Virus record (IMG/VR): IMGVR_UViG_3300025106_000007
Coordinates: 1-30,821 of that record
From: a virus
DNA: 30,821 nucleotides
Direction: 5' to 3' (one strand)
In this document: one piece after another, positions 6,995 through 15,087 of the stretch
Position numbering within the stretch: the stretch's first letter is position 1
Layout of the letters: each line of letters begins with the position of its first letter
Position numbers and translations under genes: made by a program
Notes under the pieces: generated by a model
Databases searched by the model: none
What the model was told of the DNA's origin: nothing
What the model saw: the letters and a program-made list of their open reading frames with translations, nothing else

Positions 6995-8376
6995 ATCTGC
7001 TCGCCAGAGTTGGGCAGTCGGTAAAATCATGGTGGAACGGGCCGGGAGAGTGCGCCAATGGCGAAGGAGGCTGGCGTGGGCCTTTCTTCGGCCAGGATTT
7101 ATGGGACCTAGGTAGCCGCTGGCATCAGTTTGATCCACTTGGGGAAGGATGGCAGCGTGGGATTGGATTGCCTGGGCGTGGGCGTATTGCAGCGGTTTAT
7201 GCTTGCATAGAAAGCTATGCTCAGTCTATCGCTTTGATGGGTGCGAACCACGTTCGCTACCTGGATAATGGTGGGCGTGAGACGATAACAACCTCGGCGC
7301 TGTCGCGCTTCCTGCGCGCCCCAAATTCTTATCAAACCCGTTCCGATTTCTTCTTGAGCCTCACGCACCATTTGATGCTGCGCGGCAACGCTTATGCGCT
7401 GGCGTTGCGTAATGACCGACAGGAAGTTGACTCACTGCATTTATTGCCAGCTAATGGTACATCACCATACGTCGACGATGAGACTAAGGAAGTATTTTAT
7501 GCTGTTGGGCGGAACCCGTTGCTTGGTGAGATTTCTGTACTGATCCCAGCGCGGGACGTGTTGCATATCAAGCTACATACCAGCCGGCATCCATTGATCG
7601 GGCGTAGTCCGTTGGAATATGCCTCGGCCGCAATGGCTATCAACAATGCGATCAGCAATAACCAAGCGGCATTCTTCAACAATATGTCGCGCCCTAGTGG
7701 TGTGCTGACTACGGATGAGAAGCTAACCAAGGAGCAAATGGACGTACTGCGCGATGCATGGAAGGCGCGGAGCCAGGGGATCAACGCTGGTGACGTGCCG
7801 ATCCTTACTTGGGGCTTGAAGTGGCAGCCAATGACTATTACAAGCGAAGATGCCCAGCTTGTAGAGGCTTTTCGTCTAAGCGTAGAGGAAATAGCTAGAG
7901 TCTATCGGGTGCCGCTAGCGCTGATCGGTGATTATACCAAGGCGACCTTTAACAACGTAGAGATGTTGATTTCATCTTGGTTGGCTACTGGACTTGGTTT
8001 TGTGATGGAGCACATTGAGCAGTCATTTACGAAATTCTTTCGGTTGCCAGTTAATGAACACCTGGAATTCAATCCGGACACCATGCTTCGCACTGACTTT
8101 CCCGGAAGGGTGGATGCGCTTGTAAAAGGCATTCAGGGCGGGTTGTATTCGCCAAATGAAGCTCGTGTAAAAGAAGGGCTTAAGGAAGTTGAATATGGTG
8201 ATGAGCCGAGACTTCAAGCCCAGGTTGTCCCACTATCCCAAGTTGAAATGACTCCTTCTGCTGCTCCGGCTCCAGTTTCTACTGTAGAGCCAGAGGAACC
8301 GACTCCTACTGAAGAACAGCGCCGCTTTGCTGCTTTTGTGGCAGAGGACGCTATTAGAAAAGCGATGGCTGCATGA
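6991..8376 (+). CDS. Phage portal protein, HK97 type
   Basis: The 461-residue dodecameric ring at the packaging vertex through which DNA enters and leaves. Diagnostic segments are AAVYACIESYAQSIA near residues 67-81, then HHLMLRGNAYALALR. They are followed by PARDVLHIKLHTSRHPLIGR, LEYASAAMAINNA and FFNNMSRPSGVL. The stem and wing show VEEIARVYRVPLALIGD and NNVEMLISSWLATG. The C-terminus is a Pro/Glu/Thr-rich tail. An ATGA overlap joins it to the upstream gene and another to the fibre gene downstream. Its place after protease and capsid is unusual: in HK97-like modules the portal normally precedes them. Confidence 0.93.
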   Translation: MNLLARVGQSVKSWWNGPGECANGEGGWRGPFFGQDLWDLGSRWHQFDPLGEGWQRGIGLPGRGRIAAVYACIESYAQSIALMGANHVRYLDNGGRETITTSALSRFLRAPNSYQTRSDFFLSLTHHLMLRGNAYALALRNDRQEVDSLHLLPANGTSPYVDDETKEVFYAVGRNPLLGEISVLIPARDVLHIKLHTSRHPLIGRSPLEYASAAMAINNAISNNQAAFFNNMSRPSGVLTTDEKLTKEQMDVLRDAWKARSQGINAGDVPILTWGLKWQPMTITSEDAQLVEAFRLSVEEIARVYRVPLALIGDYTKATFNNVEMLISSWLATGLGFVMEHIEQSFTKFFRLPVNEHLEFNPDTMLRTDFPGRVDALVKGIQGGLYSPNEARVKEGLKEVEYGDEPRLQAQVVPLSQVEMTPSAAPAPVSTVEPEEPTPTEEQRRFAAFVAEDAIRKAMAA

Positions 8377-11300
8377 ACGATTTTACTCCTGTTTATTCTG
8401 CCGTAGGGCGCATTCTCAAAGAACAACGCGCCGAGATTGATGCCGCTATCCTGGATCAGCACTCCAAGGTAACTGCGCTTGAGCAAGAGGTAGAAGAACT
8501 TCGTAAGCTCAATGGTCAGGATTTGCAGGATGCATTGTACCGTCTTGCCGATGCCAATCGGCGGATGGAGGCGCTTACTAAAAAGTGGCGTGAGCTGCAG
8601 TTGTCGTTCGTTCCTTACAATGACGCTGAAATTCGTAAGCAGTTAGAAGAGCATACCGCAAGTTTACTCAAGCTGTTTGCTGCTGGTGATGTGGCAAATG
8701 ATTTGCGCGATGAGCTCCAAGCAGTACAAGAGCAGCTCGATGTACTGCCATCCGCAGTAAACGAACAGCGCGAAAAGAATCAGACCGAGATCAGGCACAG
8801 CATCGAGCTGCTTGAGCAGAAAATCCATACTCGGTTGGCGCAGATTGAGAAAGCGCCTGGTCCGCAGGGTGAGCGTGGCATCCAAGGGCTCCAGGGAGCT
8901 CCAGGACGTGATGCGGACCCTGAAGCCGTAGCTTTGCACTTGCGTACGGATGAAGCCTTTAAAAAGGCGCTGGTAGGCCCTGAAGGCAAACCTGGCGAGA
9001 AAGGCGATCCAGGACAGGACGGCATTGGGCTCAACGTTAAGCTCTGGGCTCAGGGAATCCATCGAGCCGGCACACTGGTGCAGCATGACTTCGGCTGCGT
9101 TTCCCTTGCACTGAAGGATACCAATGCGCGCCCCGGCGACTCTGAAGACTGGGAACGTGTAGGTAGCGGCGGTTTCCGTTGGCGTGGAGTAAAAAGCAAG
9201 AACGCTTCTTACCGCGATGGCGATTTGTACATCGAGGAGGGGACTACCTTCCTGGTTGTAGACGGCAAGGGCCGGATGCTAGCCAAGCGGGGTAGCGATG
9301 GCAAGCCGGGCACCAATGGCGCTGATGGGCGCAATGCCCCATTGCCGCTTGAGATCAAGTTTTTCGAGGATGGCGATGACACCAACCTCGCGCTGATTTT
9401 CGATGATGGCACTATCTGCGAAACGCAGATGCCAAAGATCATTTCCCATGCTGTAAAGACCTACCGCAATGTCCAGGCCGTAATGGACAAGATGGAGCGG
9501 GCGCTTGAGATCTTTGGCAGCACCGAGAAGGCGCTCAACTGGTTCATGGAGATCATCAGCCAGGGCGGCGAACCGACTGATAGTCCGATCCTGCGTTTCC
9601 GTGGTATTTGGCGGTCCGGCACCAGCTACAGCCGTGGCGATGTGGTAAGCTTCGGCAATAAGCTCTATATCGCACCAGCTTCGACTTCCAAGGACCGGAT
9701 GCAGGTTGATGACTGGGTTCTGTTTCATGCCGGTGGCGGTGGCTCTCCTCGCGGAAATATGGCTTGGCGTCAGCGTGAGTACCAGGCCGGAGCCATTGTC
9801 TATAACCCGGCGGACAACAACTGGTACCGGGCCTTACAGGCTGTCACGGCTGCCACCGGTTCGCCTGAGTTGCAAGCGAGTGCCCAAGACTGGGGACTGA
9901 TTGGGGGCCGGGGCGGCACCACGATTGAAATTTTTGATCCGACGAAGGCTTACCAGACTGGTGATCTGGTGCTCGTTGAGAGCGTGACTCATGAGTACCT
10001 GATCTTCCGAGCTGAAGCGCCCATCGCTGCGTCAAACAACCTGCCTGGTACGTCTGCCGCATCTAATCAGTGGAAGCAGGCAAGCACTCGTCCAACTGTG
10101 TGGGTAACGACGGTCCTCGGCGAGACTCCGGCAAACTTCGGAGTAAATCGCCCATCGACTGGTGCGACAACATGGGACCCGTCTGGCGGTATCCGTTGGC
10201 AAGCGACCGGACCCGATGGCTGGGACGCCCAGACTGCGGCGCATTTAACGCATTACCGTATGGAGCATGTTACTACGGATCTAACGGCTCATCCGGGCAC
10301 CTATCAGATCGGAACCAGGCTGTGGAAGCAAGATCCGAACGGCGCTTGGACAAACTGGGCTGGCGGTGGTGTCCCCCATGCCGTTGTTACCGCCGCTGGA
10401 ACCGAAATAACTCCTGACCTCGTCGCACATCCGCCAGCAATCACTATATTGCGTCCAACTGGCGGCGTTTTGACACCTGCCCCCGGTCTTTGGCAAGGCG
10501 TGCTTGTTACTAACGGGGTGCCGCGAATCGATCCGACTGGATTAGCGTTGGCGCTTTGCTTGGAAGACAGTGCTGGGGTCTTTGGCTGGACGGCCATTGA
10601 CAACGGGTTCTTCGCCCATGGCGACCAGAGTGTCATGAATGGACTTCTGTTTACCAATTTGTTCTCGACTTCGGGCAAACGCGATGACGTTCTCATAAAC
10701 ACGGCTGACCATACTGCGTGGATTCACGACGGCACCGATTGGGTCCCGCTCCAGCTAAAGGACCAGCTCTGGACCTCGAACATAGCCGGGCAGACACCGA
10801 CCACTGCGGGCATAACACCCACGTGGTCGGCTACCGGGGAGGCTTTCTCTGCTGCGATCCCTGGGGCGCAGTTCATCAATACCGCTGATCACATAAGTTG
10901 GACTTTAGTTCCTTTGGCGGCTGGCGGAACGGCGCAATGGATGCTCACGACCTCACATGCCTCGCAAGGTATGAGTGTTGCCGGTTTGATTGCAGTACCT
11001 TCGCCAATTGCCGACCCATCCGGTGCAGCAAGTGAGTGGGATGCCGTTGGCGGCGCAGGATGGGTAAATGGGCATTACATTGTGCATTCTGGCACTGGTG
11101 GAAATGGTTTACAAGTTCGGTTTGTCGATAAGGCCGGTAATAATCTTCAGTCTCAATTTGCTTCGTTATCGCTTGGTGCTGGAGATACGATCCAGATAAC
11201 GGACAGCACAGGGCAAACGTTGCGTTATGAGCTGGGCGCTGCACCAGTGCTGGATGTCAACTCAATCATGTTCCCGAAGGCGGGCGGCTTGTCTGGTAAT

Positions 11301-12329
11301 GACGTAAATTGGCTCAATGCCGCAGTTACCATCAAGCTGGCTATAAGCGCGCCATTCACATTTACTTGGGATGACGTTGGACCCGCACTTGCCGGTTTGA
11401 AGAATGGCGACTACCTTCTGATCAATCACGTCCGCACCGATGCTCAAGGCAATTCTATTGGAGTTCCTGCCGGTATCCCCGGGCTAGCAACCGGGACACA
11501 GATCGGGGTAGGCGACTGGTTGGTTGCAGTCGATACGAATGGAACTGGGTCTCCAGATCAGTACGTGCTGGTGCGTCATGACCTCCAGGCGTCTGGGCTC
11601 CCGCCAACAACGAATAAGCAGGCTGGAGATGTTCTTACAATCACCGACGCGGCGCGAGGAACATCTGACTGGCGAGCACCACAAATGGTGGGAGGGGTTG
11701 CAAATACTCAAGCCTATGTAACCGGCGGAGGCGTTGCTACTTGGGATGACTTACCTGCCGGTGCAGTTGTATACGCACTTGATACGGGAAATCTGCTTGT
11801 AAAGACCCGTATGCCGAGTACTTGGCAGGTTATCCCTGTAGGTAGCACGGTCCCGGTTGGCGCAATTATTTCTTTCGGCAGCGCCACTGCGCCACCTGGT
11901 TGGATGATGTGCGACGGCGGTATAGTGCCAGCCACTTATCCATTACTGCGCGCGGCAATCGGCAACACGCTACCTGATTTGCGCAATCAGTTCGTTAGGG
12001 GTTCTGCTGATCAGAATGCCATTGGTGGCTTTACACATCACCAGGATACAACGCGTATGCCGCGTAATCCATTCAGCGGAATAGCGACGAGCGCAGGAGA
12101 CCATGCGCATTATATGGATTTATCGGCATTTAGCATCGACGCGAGCTGGCAATCGGCAGATGAACTCCTTTTATCCCCCGGGCATTCATCTACTCCGTCC
12201 GGGGTGTGGAATAAGCGCTTAAATGTAAATACTACGGGGGCACACCAGCACACGCTAAACATTAATGGCGGCGATAGTGAAACGGCGCCCCCTTCTGTGT
12301 ATTTGGCTTATATCATTAAGCACGACTAA
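8373..12329 (+). CDS. Large tail fibre with collagen-like and tail-collar domains
   Basis: A 1318-residue mosaic fibre, likely receptor binding. Residues 1-155 are coiled coil (QEVEELRKLN and similar heptads). Collagen-like Gly-X-Y stretches follow at about 161-180 (GPQGERGIQGLQGAPG), 201-216 (GPEGKPGEKGDPGQDG) and 308-320. Several short aromatic modules of the carbohydrate-binding type follow, such as WRSGTSYSRGDVVSFGNKLY and FDPTKAYQTGDLV. The middle is beta-rich with Thr/Gly-rich repeats. The C-terminus from about residue 1158 is a phage tail-collar domain (VPVGAIISFG, APPGWMMCDGG, LPDLRNQFVRG) and a His-rich GAHQHTLNINGG trimer tip ending VYLAYIIK. It starts in an ATGA overlap with the portal stop, so it is translationally coupled to a head gene. 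Confidence 0.9.
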   Translation: MNDFTPVYSAVGRILKEQRAEIDAAILDQHSKVTALEQEVEELRKLNGQDLQDALYRLADANRRMEALTKKWRELQLSFVPYNDAEIRKQLEEHTASLLKLFAAGDVANDLRDELQAVQEQLDVLPSAVNEQREKNQTEIRHSIELLEQKIHTRLAQIEKAPGPQGERGIQGLQGAPGRDADPEAVALHLRTDEAFKKALVGPEGKPGEKGDPGQDGIGLNVKLWAQGIHRAGTLVQHDFGCVSLALKDTNARPGDSEDWERVGSGGFRWRGVKSKNASYRDGDLYIEEGTTFLVVDGKGRMLAKRGSDGKPGTNGADGRNAPLPLEIKFFEDGDDTNLALIFDDGTICETQMPKIISHAVKTYRNVQAVMDKMERALEIFGSTEKALNWFMEIISQGGEPTDSPILRFRGIWRSGTSYSRGDVVSFGNKLYIAPASTSKDRMQVDDWVLFHAGGGGSPRGNMAWRQREYQAGAIVYNPADNNWYRALQAVTAATGSPELQASAQDWGLIGGRGGTTIEIFDPTKAYQTGDLVLVESVTHEYLIFRAEAPIAASNNLPGTSAASNQWKQASTRPTVWVTTVLGETPANFGVNRPSTGATTWDPSGGIRWQATGPDGWDAQTAAHLTHYRMEHVTTDLTAHPGTYQIGTRLWKQDPNGAWTNWAGGGVPHAVVTAAGTEITPDLVAHPPAITILRPTGGVLTPAPGLWQGVLVTNGVPRIDPTGLALALCLEDSAGVFGWTAIDNGFFAHGDQSVMNGLLFTNLFSTSGKRDDVLINTADHTAWIHDGTDWVPLQLKDQLWTSNIAGQTPTTAGITPTWSATGEAFSAAIPGAQFINTADHISWTLVPLAAGGTAQWMLTTSHASQGMSVAGLIAVPSPIADPSGAASEWDAVGGAGWVNGHYIVHSGTGGNGLQVRFVDKAGNNLQSQFASLSLGAGDTIQITDSTGQTLRYELGAAPVLDVNSIMFPKAGGLSGNDVNWLNAAVTIKLAISAPFTFTWDDVGPALAGLKNGDYLLINHVRTDAQGNSIGVPAGIPGLATGTQIGVGDWLVAVDTNGTGSPDQYVLVRHDLQASGLPPTTNKQAGDVLTITDAARGTSDWRAPQMVGGVANTQAYVTGGGVATWDDLPAGAVVYALDTGNLLVKTRMPSTWQVIPVGSTVPVGAIISFGSATAPPGWMMCDGGIVPATYPLLRAAIGNTLPDLRNQFVRGSADQNAIGGFTHHQDTTRMPRNPFSGIATSAGDHAHYMDLSAFSIDASWQSADELLLSPGHSSTPSGVWNKRLNVNTTGAHQHTLNINGGDSETAPPSVYLAYIIKHD

Positions 12330-12384
12330 CGGTGCGATCTGGTGGATTTAAAGCTTCTCGTAGGCGGGGTACGGCCATAGTTTA

Positions 12385-12735
12385 ATGAACGACGAAGTGT
12401 CACAGCCAGACTCGATGTTTGGTGCGGCGCTTCAAGTCCTGCGGGAGCATGGACTGGTTGTTATCGCCCTCGCAGCACTGGCATGGCAGGTTTACTTTCT
12501 TGGCGGTTTGTTGGATGCACAGAACGAACGTTGGTCAATGGTTATCGAGAAGGTGAGTATTCGGTTGGAAGAAGATATTCGGGAGCGGATGCTTTATTGG
12601 AAAGAAGTTAGCGGTTTACTTGCTAAGTTTGATCAGGAACTTGATGTAATTACCAAAATAAACTCTGATATGGAAGAAGAGTGTTTAATAAAGAATGTCA
12701 CCAAAGATCCTTTAACGCAACCGGAAGGCAATTGA
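12385..12735 (+). CDS. Single-span membrane protein, possible holin or spanin-like
   Basis: A 116-residue protein with one hydrophobic segment near residues 24-44 (LVVIALAALAWQVYFLGGLL) and a charged helical C-terminal domain. It begins the cassette holding the endolysin, so a holin or other lysis accessory role is plausible but inferred. No signal cleavage site is clear. It is joined to the next gene by a TGATG. The 55-bp gap before it shows no strong promoter or Shine-Dalgarno site. Confidence 0.6.
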   Translation: MNDEVSQPDSMFGAALQVLREHGLVVIALAALAWQVYFLGGLLDAQNERWSMVIEKVSIRLEEDIRERMLYWKEVSGLLAKFDQELDVITKINSDMEEECLIKNVTKDPLTQPEGN

Positions 12736-12938
12736 TGAGTAGTTTCACTTGTAACAAGTGCGGAGAGACGATCATTGATACTCCGCGTGGTTATACTACT
12801 GGATGCCAGCACTATCCTCTGGAGCGTCAGAAGAAAGTGCATATCGAACCGTTGACCGAAGAGCAGAAAGAGAAGGTTTATGAGCTGGCTCGGCGGTTGG
12901 CATACGGTACTACTTGGGAAGATGATGATTTCACTTAG
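12735..12938 (+). CDS. Small zinc-ribbon-like protein
   Basis: A 67-residue protein with SFTCNKCGETI and then TGCQHYP, giving a CxxC plus C-x-H arrangement that may bind zinc, followed by a charged helix (LTEEQKEKVYELARRL) and an acidic end. The start ATG overlaps the preceding stop (TGATG) and has GGAAGG upstream; an upstream in-frame non-ATG start is less likely. Function unknown. Confidence 0.65.
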   Translation: MSSFTCNKCGETIIDTPRGYTTGCQHYPLERQKKVHIEPLTEEQKEKVYELARRLAYGTTWEDDDFT

Positions 12939-12980
12939 GAATTTGGCGAACAGCATGGAAAAAGACTAATCTTTCAATCA

Positions 12981-13007
12981 GCCTGGCGGGCATTACGCCC
13001 ACCAGGC
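12981..13007. other. Intergenic hairpin
   Basis: GCCTGGCGGGC and GCCCACCAGGC pair over 11 positions with one C-A mismatch and a five-base loop (ATTAC). It lies between the zinc-ribbon gene and the first small membrane gene. No U-tract follows on either strand, so it may be a message-processing or stability element. The outer GCCTGG is not part of the window's palindromic repeat family. Confidence 0.45.
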
Positions 13008-13021
13008 AAAGAGATCAAAAT

Positions 13022-13183
13022 ATGCGCAAGAAAAACGATCTGGGGTATCAGGTTGACTGGGAGTTTGAGCCTCGTCCTGGCGAAATTTTCCTCTGGTGGT
13101 CGGCTGTGACACTGATGGGGCTGATCTGGTTGATCGGCTTCTATACCACGGTTATTTGGGTGTTTGAGTGGGTGTTAGGGTGA
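13022..13183 (+). CDS. Small aromatic membrane protein, copy 1
   Basis: A 53-residue protein beginning MRKKNDLGYQVDWEFE with one Trp-rich membrane segment (about residues 23-48, including LMGLIWLIGFYTTVIWVF). A paralogue lies at 13710; 40 consecutive bases are identical (13132-13171 and 13820-13859). Flanking the endolysin on both sides suggests a lysis role such as a holin, antiholin or release protein, but this is inference. Confidence 0.65.
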   Translation: MRKKNDLGYQVDWEFEPRPGEIFLWWSAVTLMGLIWLIGFYTTVIWVFEWVLG

Positions 13184-13185
13184 GT

Positions 13186-13257
13186 ATGAAGATTTCCGAT
13201 AGAGGGCTTGAGCTGATCGCGCTGCCGGTTAACCACATACAAAGACGCAGGAGGTAG
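13186..13257 (+). pseudogene. Truncated endolysin N-terminus
   Basis: The 23-residue frame reads MKISDRGLELIALPVNHIQR and stops. Its first eleven residues match the start of the intact endolysin that begins five bases after this stop (VKISDKGIEFI). It looks like the front end of a second lysozyme gene left by unequal recombination. The 3' end supplies GCAGGAGG, the Shine-Dalgarno site of the intact gene, so its translation may affect endolysin expression. Confidence 0.65.
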
Positions 13258-13261
13258 ACCC

Positions 13262-13687
13262 GTGAAGATCTCGGACAAGGGCATTGAGTTCATCAAGCAG
13301 CATGAAGGCATGCGGCTCAAGGCATACCAAGATTCAGTCGGTGTTTGGACCATCGGCGTGGGTAGCACCCATGACGTGCACCCCGGTATGGTGATCAGTG
13401 AGGCCGAGTGCGAGGCGCGACTGCGCAAGGACCTGGAATGGGTCGAGGAGTGCATCAACCGACTGGTAAAGGCGCACCTGACTCAGCCGCAGGTGAATGC
13501 TCTTGGATCTTTCGTGTTCAATCTGGGCTGCCGAGCATTCCAGAAATCGACCTTGCTGCGGAAGCTCAATGCCGAGGACTATGAAGGCGCGGCGGAAGAA
13601 CTGATGCGATGGGTTAATGCCGGGGGCCACAAGCTAGCCGGGCTGGTTCGCCGCCGTCACGACGAGATGGAAATGTTCCTGTCCTGA
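13262..13687 (+). CDS. Endolysin, T4-lysozyme type (GH24)
   Basis: A 141-residue muramidase cleaving the glycan strands of peptidoglycan. The catalytic triad is visible in HEGMRLKAYQDSVGVWTIGV: Glu15, Asp24 and Thr30, with the usual spacing. Later family segments are LTQPQVNALGSFVFNLG and LMRWVNAGGHKLAGLVRRR. The start is a GTG seven bases after GCAGGAGG. There is no signal peptide or N-terminal anchor, so it should need a holin to reach the wall. It is flanked by duplicated membrane-protein genes and a truncated copy of its own start. Confidence 0.93.
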   Translation: MKISDKGIEFIKQHEGMRLKAYQDSVGVWTIGVGSTHDVHPGMVISEAECEARLRKDLEWVEECINRLVKAHLTQPQVNALGSFVFNLGCRAFQKSTLLRKLNAEDYEGAAEELMRWVNAGGHKLAGLVRRRHDEMEMFLS

Positions 13688-13709
13688 TCAGTCTGCGGAG
13701 GTACACTGA

Positions 13710-13898
13710 ATGAATAAGAAAAACGATCTTGGGTATCAGGTTGATTGGGAGCCAAAGTATAGTCGTGGCTCTAAGTTGTTTTGGTTAATGGCTATGGCGC
13801 TGATGTGGCTGATCTGGTGGATCGGCTTCTATACCACGGTTATTTGGGTGTTTGAGTGGTTGATGGGGCGGCCACATGCCGGATACGGGCAACACTGA
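13710..13898 (+). CDS. Small aromatic membrane protein, copy 2
   Basis: A 62-residue paralogue of the protein at 13022, beginning MNKKNDLGYQVDWEPKYSRG with a Trp/Met-rich membrane span (LFWLMAMALMWLIWWIGFYT). The C-terminus is nine residues longer (RPHAGYGQH). GCGGAGGT lies seven bases before the ATG. The near identity of both ends to copy 1, with divergence in the middle, points to a duplication that took the start of the endolysin along. Confidence 0.65.
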   Translation: MNKKNDLGYQVDWEPKYSRGSKLFWLMAMALMWLIWWIGFYTTVIWVFEWLMGRPHAGYGQH

Positions 13899-13924
13899 GC
13901 ATGTTTATGCCTTTGGAGGCACAC

Positions 13925-14125
13925 ATGAACTACGACAAAGAGATTGAACTATTTGACCGCGTGCGTCGACTTGAGGGCGCCTTGGCAAAGGCCATCGTTT
14001 GGATGGAAGACGCAGTTGATGGTGCAGCATCCAAGGCTGAGGTTGATGAAGTAGCTGCTGAACTGCGGGCTTTGATCCCCGGCATGGGCGGCGTAAAAGA
14101 TAATCCGGAAGAGGCAAGCGAATGA
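13925..14125 (+). CDS. Small helical protein of unknown function
   Basis: A 66-residue charged helical protein (ELFDRVRRLEGALAKAIVWM and KAEVDEVAAELRALI). TTTGGAGG is five bases before the ATG at 13925; an in-frame ATG at 13901 would add eight residues. Such short coiled-coil proteins are frequent in lysis cassettes, but I recognise no family. Between its end and 14201 there are only two 12-codon frames with no support. Confidence 0.6.
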   Translation: MNYDKEIELFDRVRRLEGALAKAIVWMEDAVDGAASKAEVDEVAAELRALIPGMGGVKDNPEEASE

Positions 14126-14201
14126 CCATTCTTGAACTCAAGGGGTTTATGTCTAGATAAATGGGGCATTACAAGAAGACCCAAAGGACTATACACTGAA
14201 C

Positions 14202-14267
14202 ATGTCTACGATTGTATTCAACGAGCCATTAGCGGCTGGCGATGAAGTCTATGCAAGGTATTGGTAA
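14202..14267 (+). CDS. Possible 21-residue peptide coupled to the connector
   Basis: The ATG at 14202 opens MSTIVFNEPLAAGDEVYARY plus W, whose TAA overlaps the connector ATG (TAATG). The GDEVYARYW ending resembles the last strand of a beta-rich virion protein, so it may be the remnant of a truncated gene that now acts as a coupling leader. Confidence 0.35.
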   Translation: MSTIVFNEPLAAGDEVYARYW

Positions 14268-14791
14268 TGCTCCAGCTAGAATCAGTCGATTTTGATGTGC
14301 TGCCTCGTGATCTTCTCGTGGCAGTTAAGCGCCATTGCCGCGTCGAGTTTGACCGTGATGACAGTTATCTGGTTGAAGCTACTGCACGCGCTATTGCTGA
14401 GATCGAATCAGTAACTGATCTCAGCGTGAATCCTGCTATGTGGATTTGGGAGCCTTCCAATTGTTACGAGATTAGCCGGGAGCGTGTACCAAAGAGCCCT
14501 ACAAGGCAGATGGACGAGATCGACGATCAGGGCGTTGTCACTGGGACTGTTGATCTGAAATGGTACGGGGACAACGCTTTTGCGCCAGAACTGTGGAGTG
14601 CGCACGGGCGGTATCGCATACATTGCGGATACTTGGCTGCCTTAGATATTTCGCCAGCTGTGTTAAACCCGATCTTGATGCTTACCGGTACATTGTACGA
14701 GCAGCGCGAAGCGGTTCAGGCTGGATCGTTTAACGAGCTGCCGGACATGGCTAATCGTTTGTTTTCCGGACTTTGGCGTCCGGCAGTTTAA
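14267..14791 (+). CDS. Head-tail connector protein, gp6-like
   Basis: A 174-residue protein expected to form the ring beneath the portal. The N-terminal helical pattern, with VLPRDLLVAVKRHCRVEFDRDDSY and ATARAIAEIES, fits the gp6/gp15-type adaptor, and the tail has a helical LTGTLYEQREAV. The start ATG overlaps the upstream peptide's stop; a TTG two codons earlier is less likely. It opens the head-to-tail joining block. Confidence 0.75.
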   Translation: MLQLESVDFDVLPRDLLVAVKRHCRVEFDRDDSYLVEATARAIAEIESVTDLSVNPAMWIWEPSNCYEISRERVPKSPTRQMDEIDDQGVVTGTVDLKWYGDNAFAPELWSAHGRYRIHCGYLAALDISPAVLNPILMLTGTLYEQREAVQAGSFNELPDMANRLFSGLWRPAV

Positions 14792-14802
14792 GAGATTAAG
14801 AA

Positions 14803-14910
14803 ATGAGCTTTGCAAGACAACTTGGCGATTTGGACCGTGCCGGTGTCCGCGTAGTCAATACCGTTGCCGATTTGCGTGCTGTCGTGCCTCAGCAGTATGG
14901 AACACTATGA
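14803..14910 (+). pseudogene. Fragment resembling the start of a tail-spike protein
   Basis: A 35-residue frame containing AGVRVVNTVADLRAVVPQQY. The VNTVADLRA...YGT motif is typical of the beginning of pectate-lyase-fold tail spikes, where it is followed by a GYYAPGDGGGG-like segment, absent here. It stops where a reverse-strand fragment begins. I infer a remnant; a genuine small protein is possible. Confidence 0.45.
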
Positions 14911-15034
14911 ATAGTCCATCCGAGCTGGACACGGTCTGTTTATATCCAGATGGAAAAACATAGGTGCCCGCCCTTTCTTGGACGATAAGACGGGTAAAGC
15001 GCTGGCCTGTGAGGTCGGTCTTGGGTCTTCCCAT
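14855..15034 (-). pseudogene. Remnant of a reverse-strand zinc-ribbon/homing-type gene
   Basis: On the minus strand a frame starts MGRPKTDLTGQRFTRLIVQE and continues RAGTYVFPSGYKQ. This matches the beginning of the phage family 'DLTGQRFGRLTV.ERAG', usually followed by WLCRCDCG and a C-terminal zinc ribbon or HNH region. That part is missing; the frame instead runs into the tail-spike-like fragment and stops. A good GGAGAG precedes its ATG, inside a small inverted repeat (15041-15060). It looks like a mobile intergenic gene that was cut down. Confidence 0.55.
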
Positions 15035-15087
15035 TTCGTTCTCTCCTGATGACTGGAGAGCTAGATATCTACTAGAGGTAGCAAGTT

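Noticed and set aside
12981-13007. Terminator after the zinc-ribbon gene
   Set aside because: The stem is good but is followed by AAAGAGATC rather than a U-tract, so I list it only as a hairpin.
14122-14200. Two 12-codon frames (MTILELKGFMSR and MGHYKKTQRTIH)
   Set aside because: The first forms an ATGA with the preceding gene, but both are too short and lack further support. I treat 14126-14201 as having no gene.
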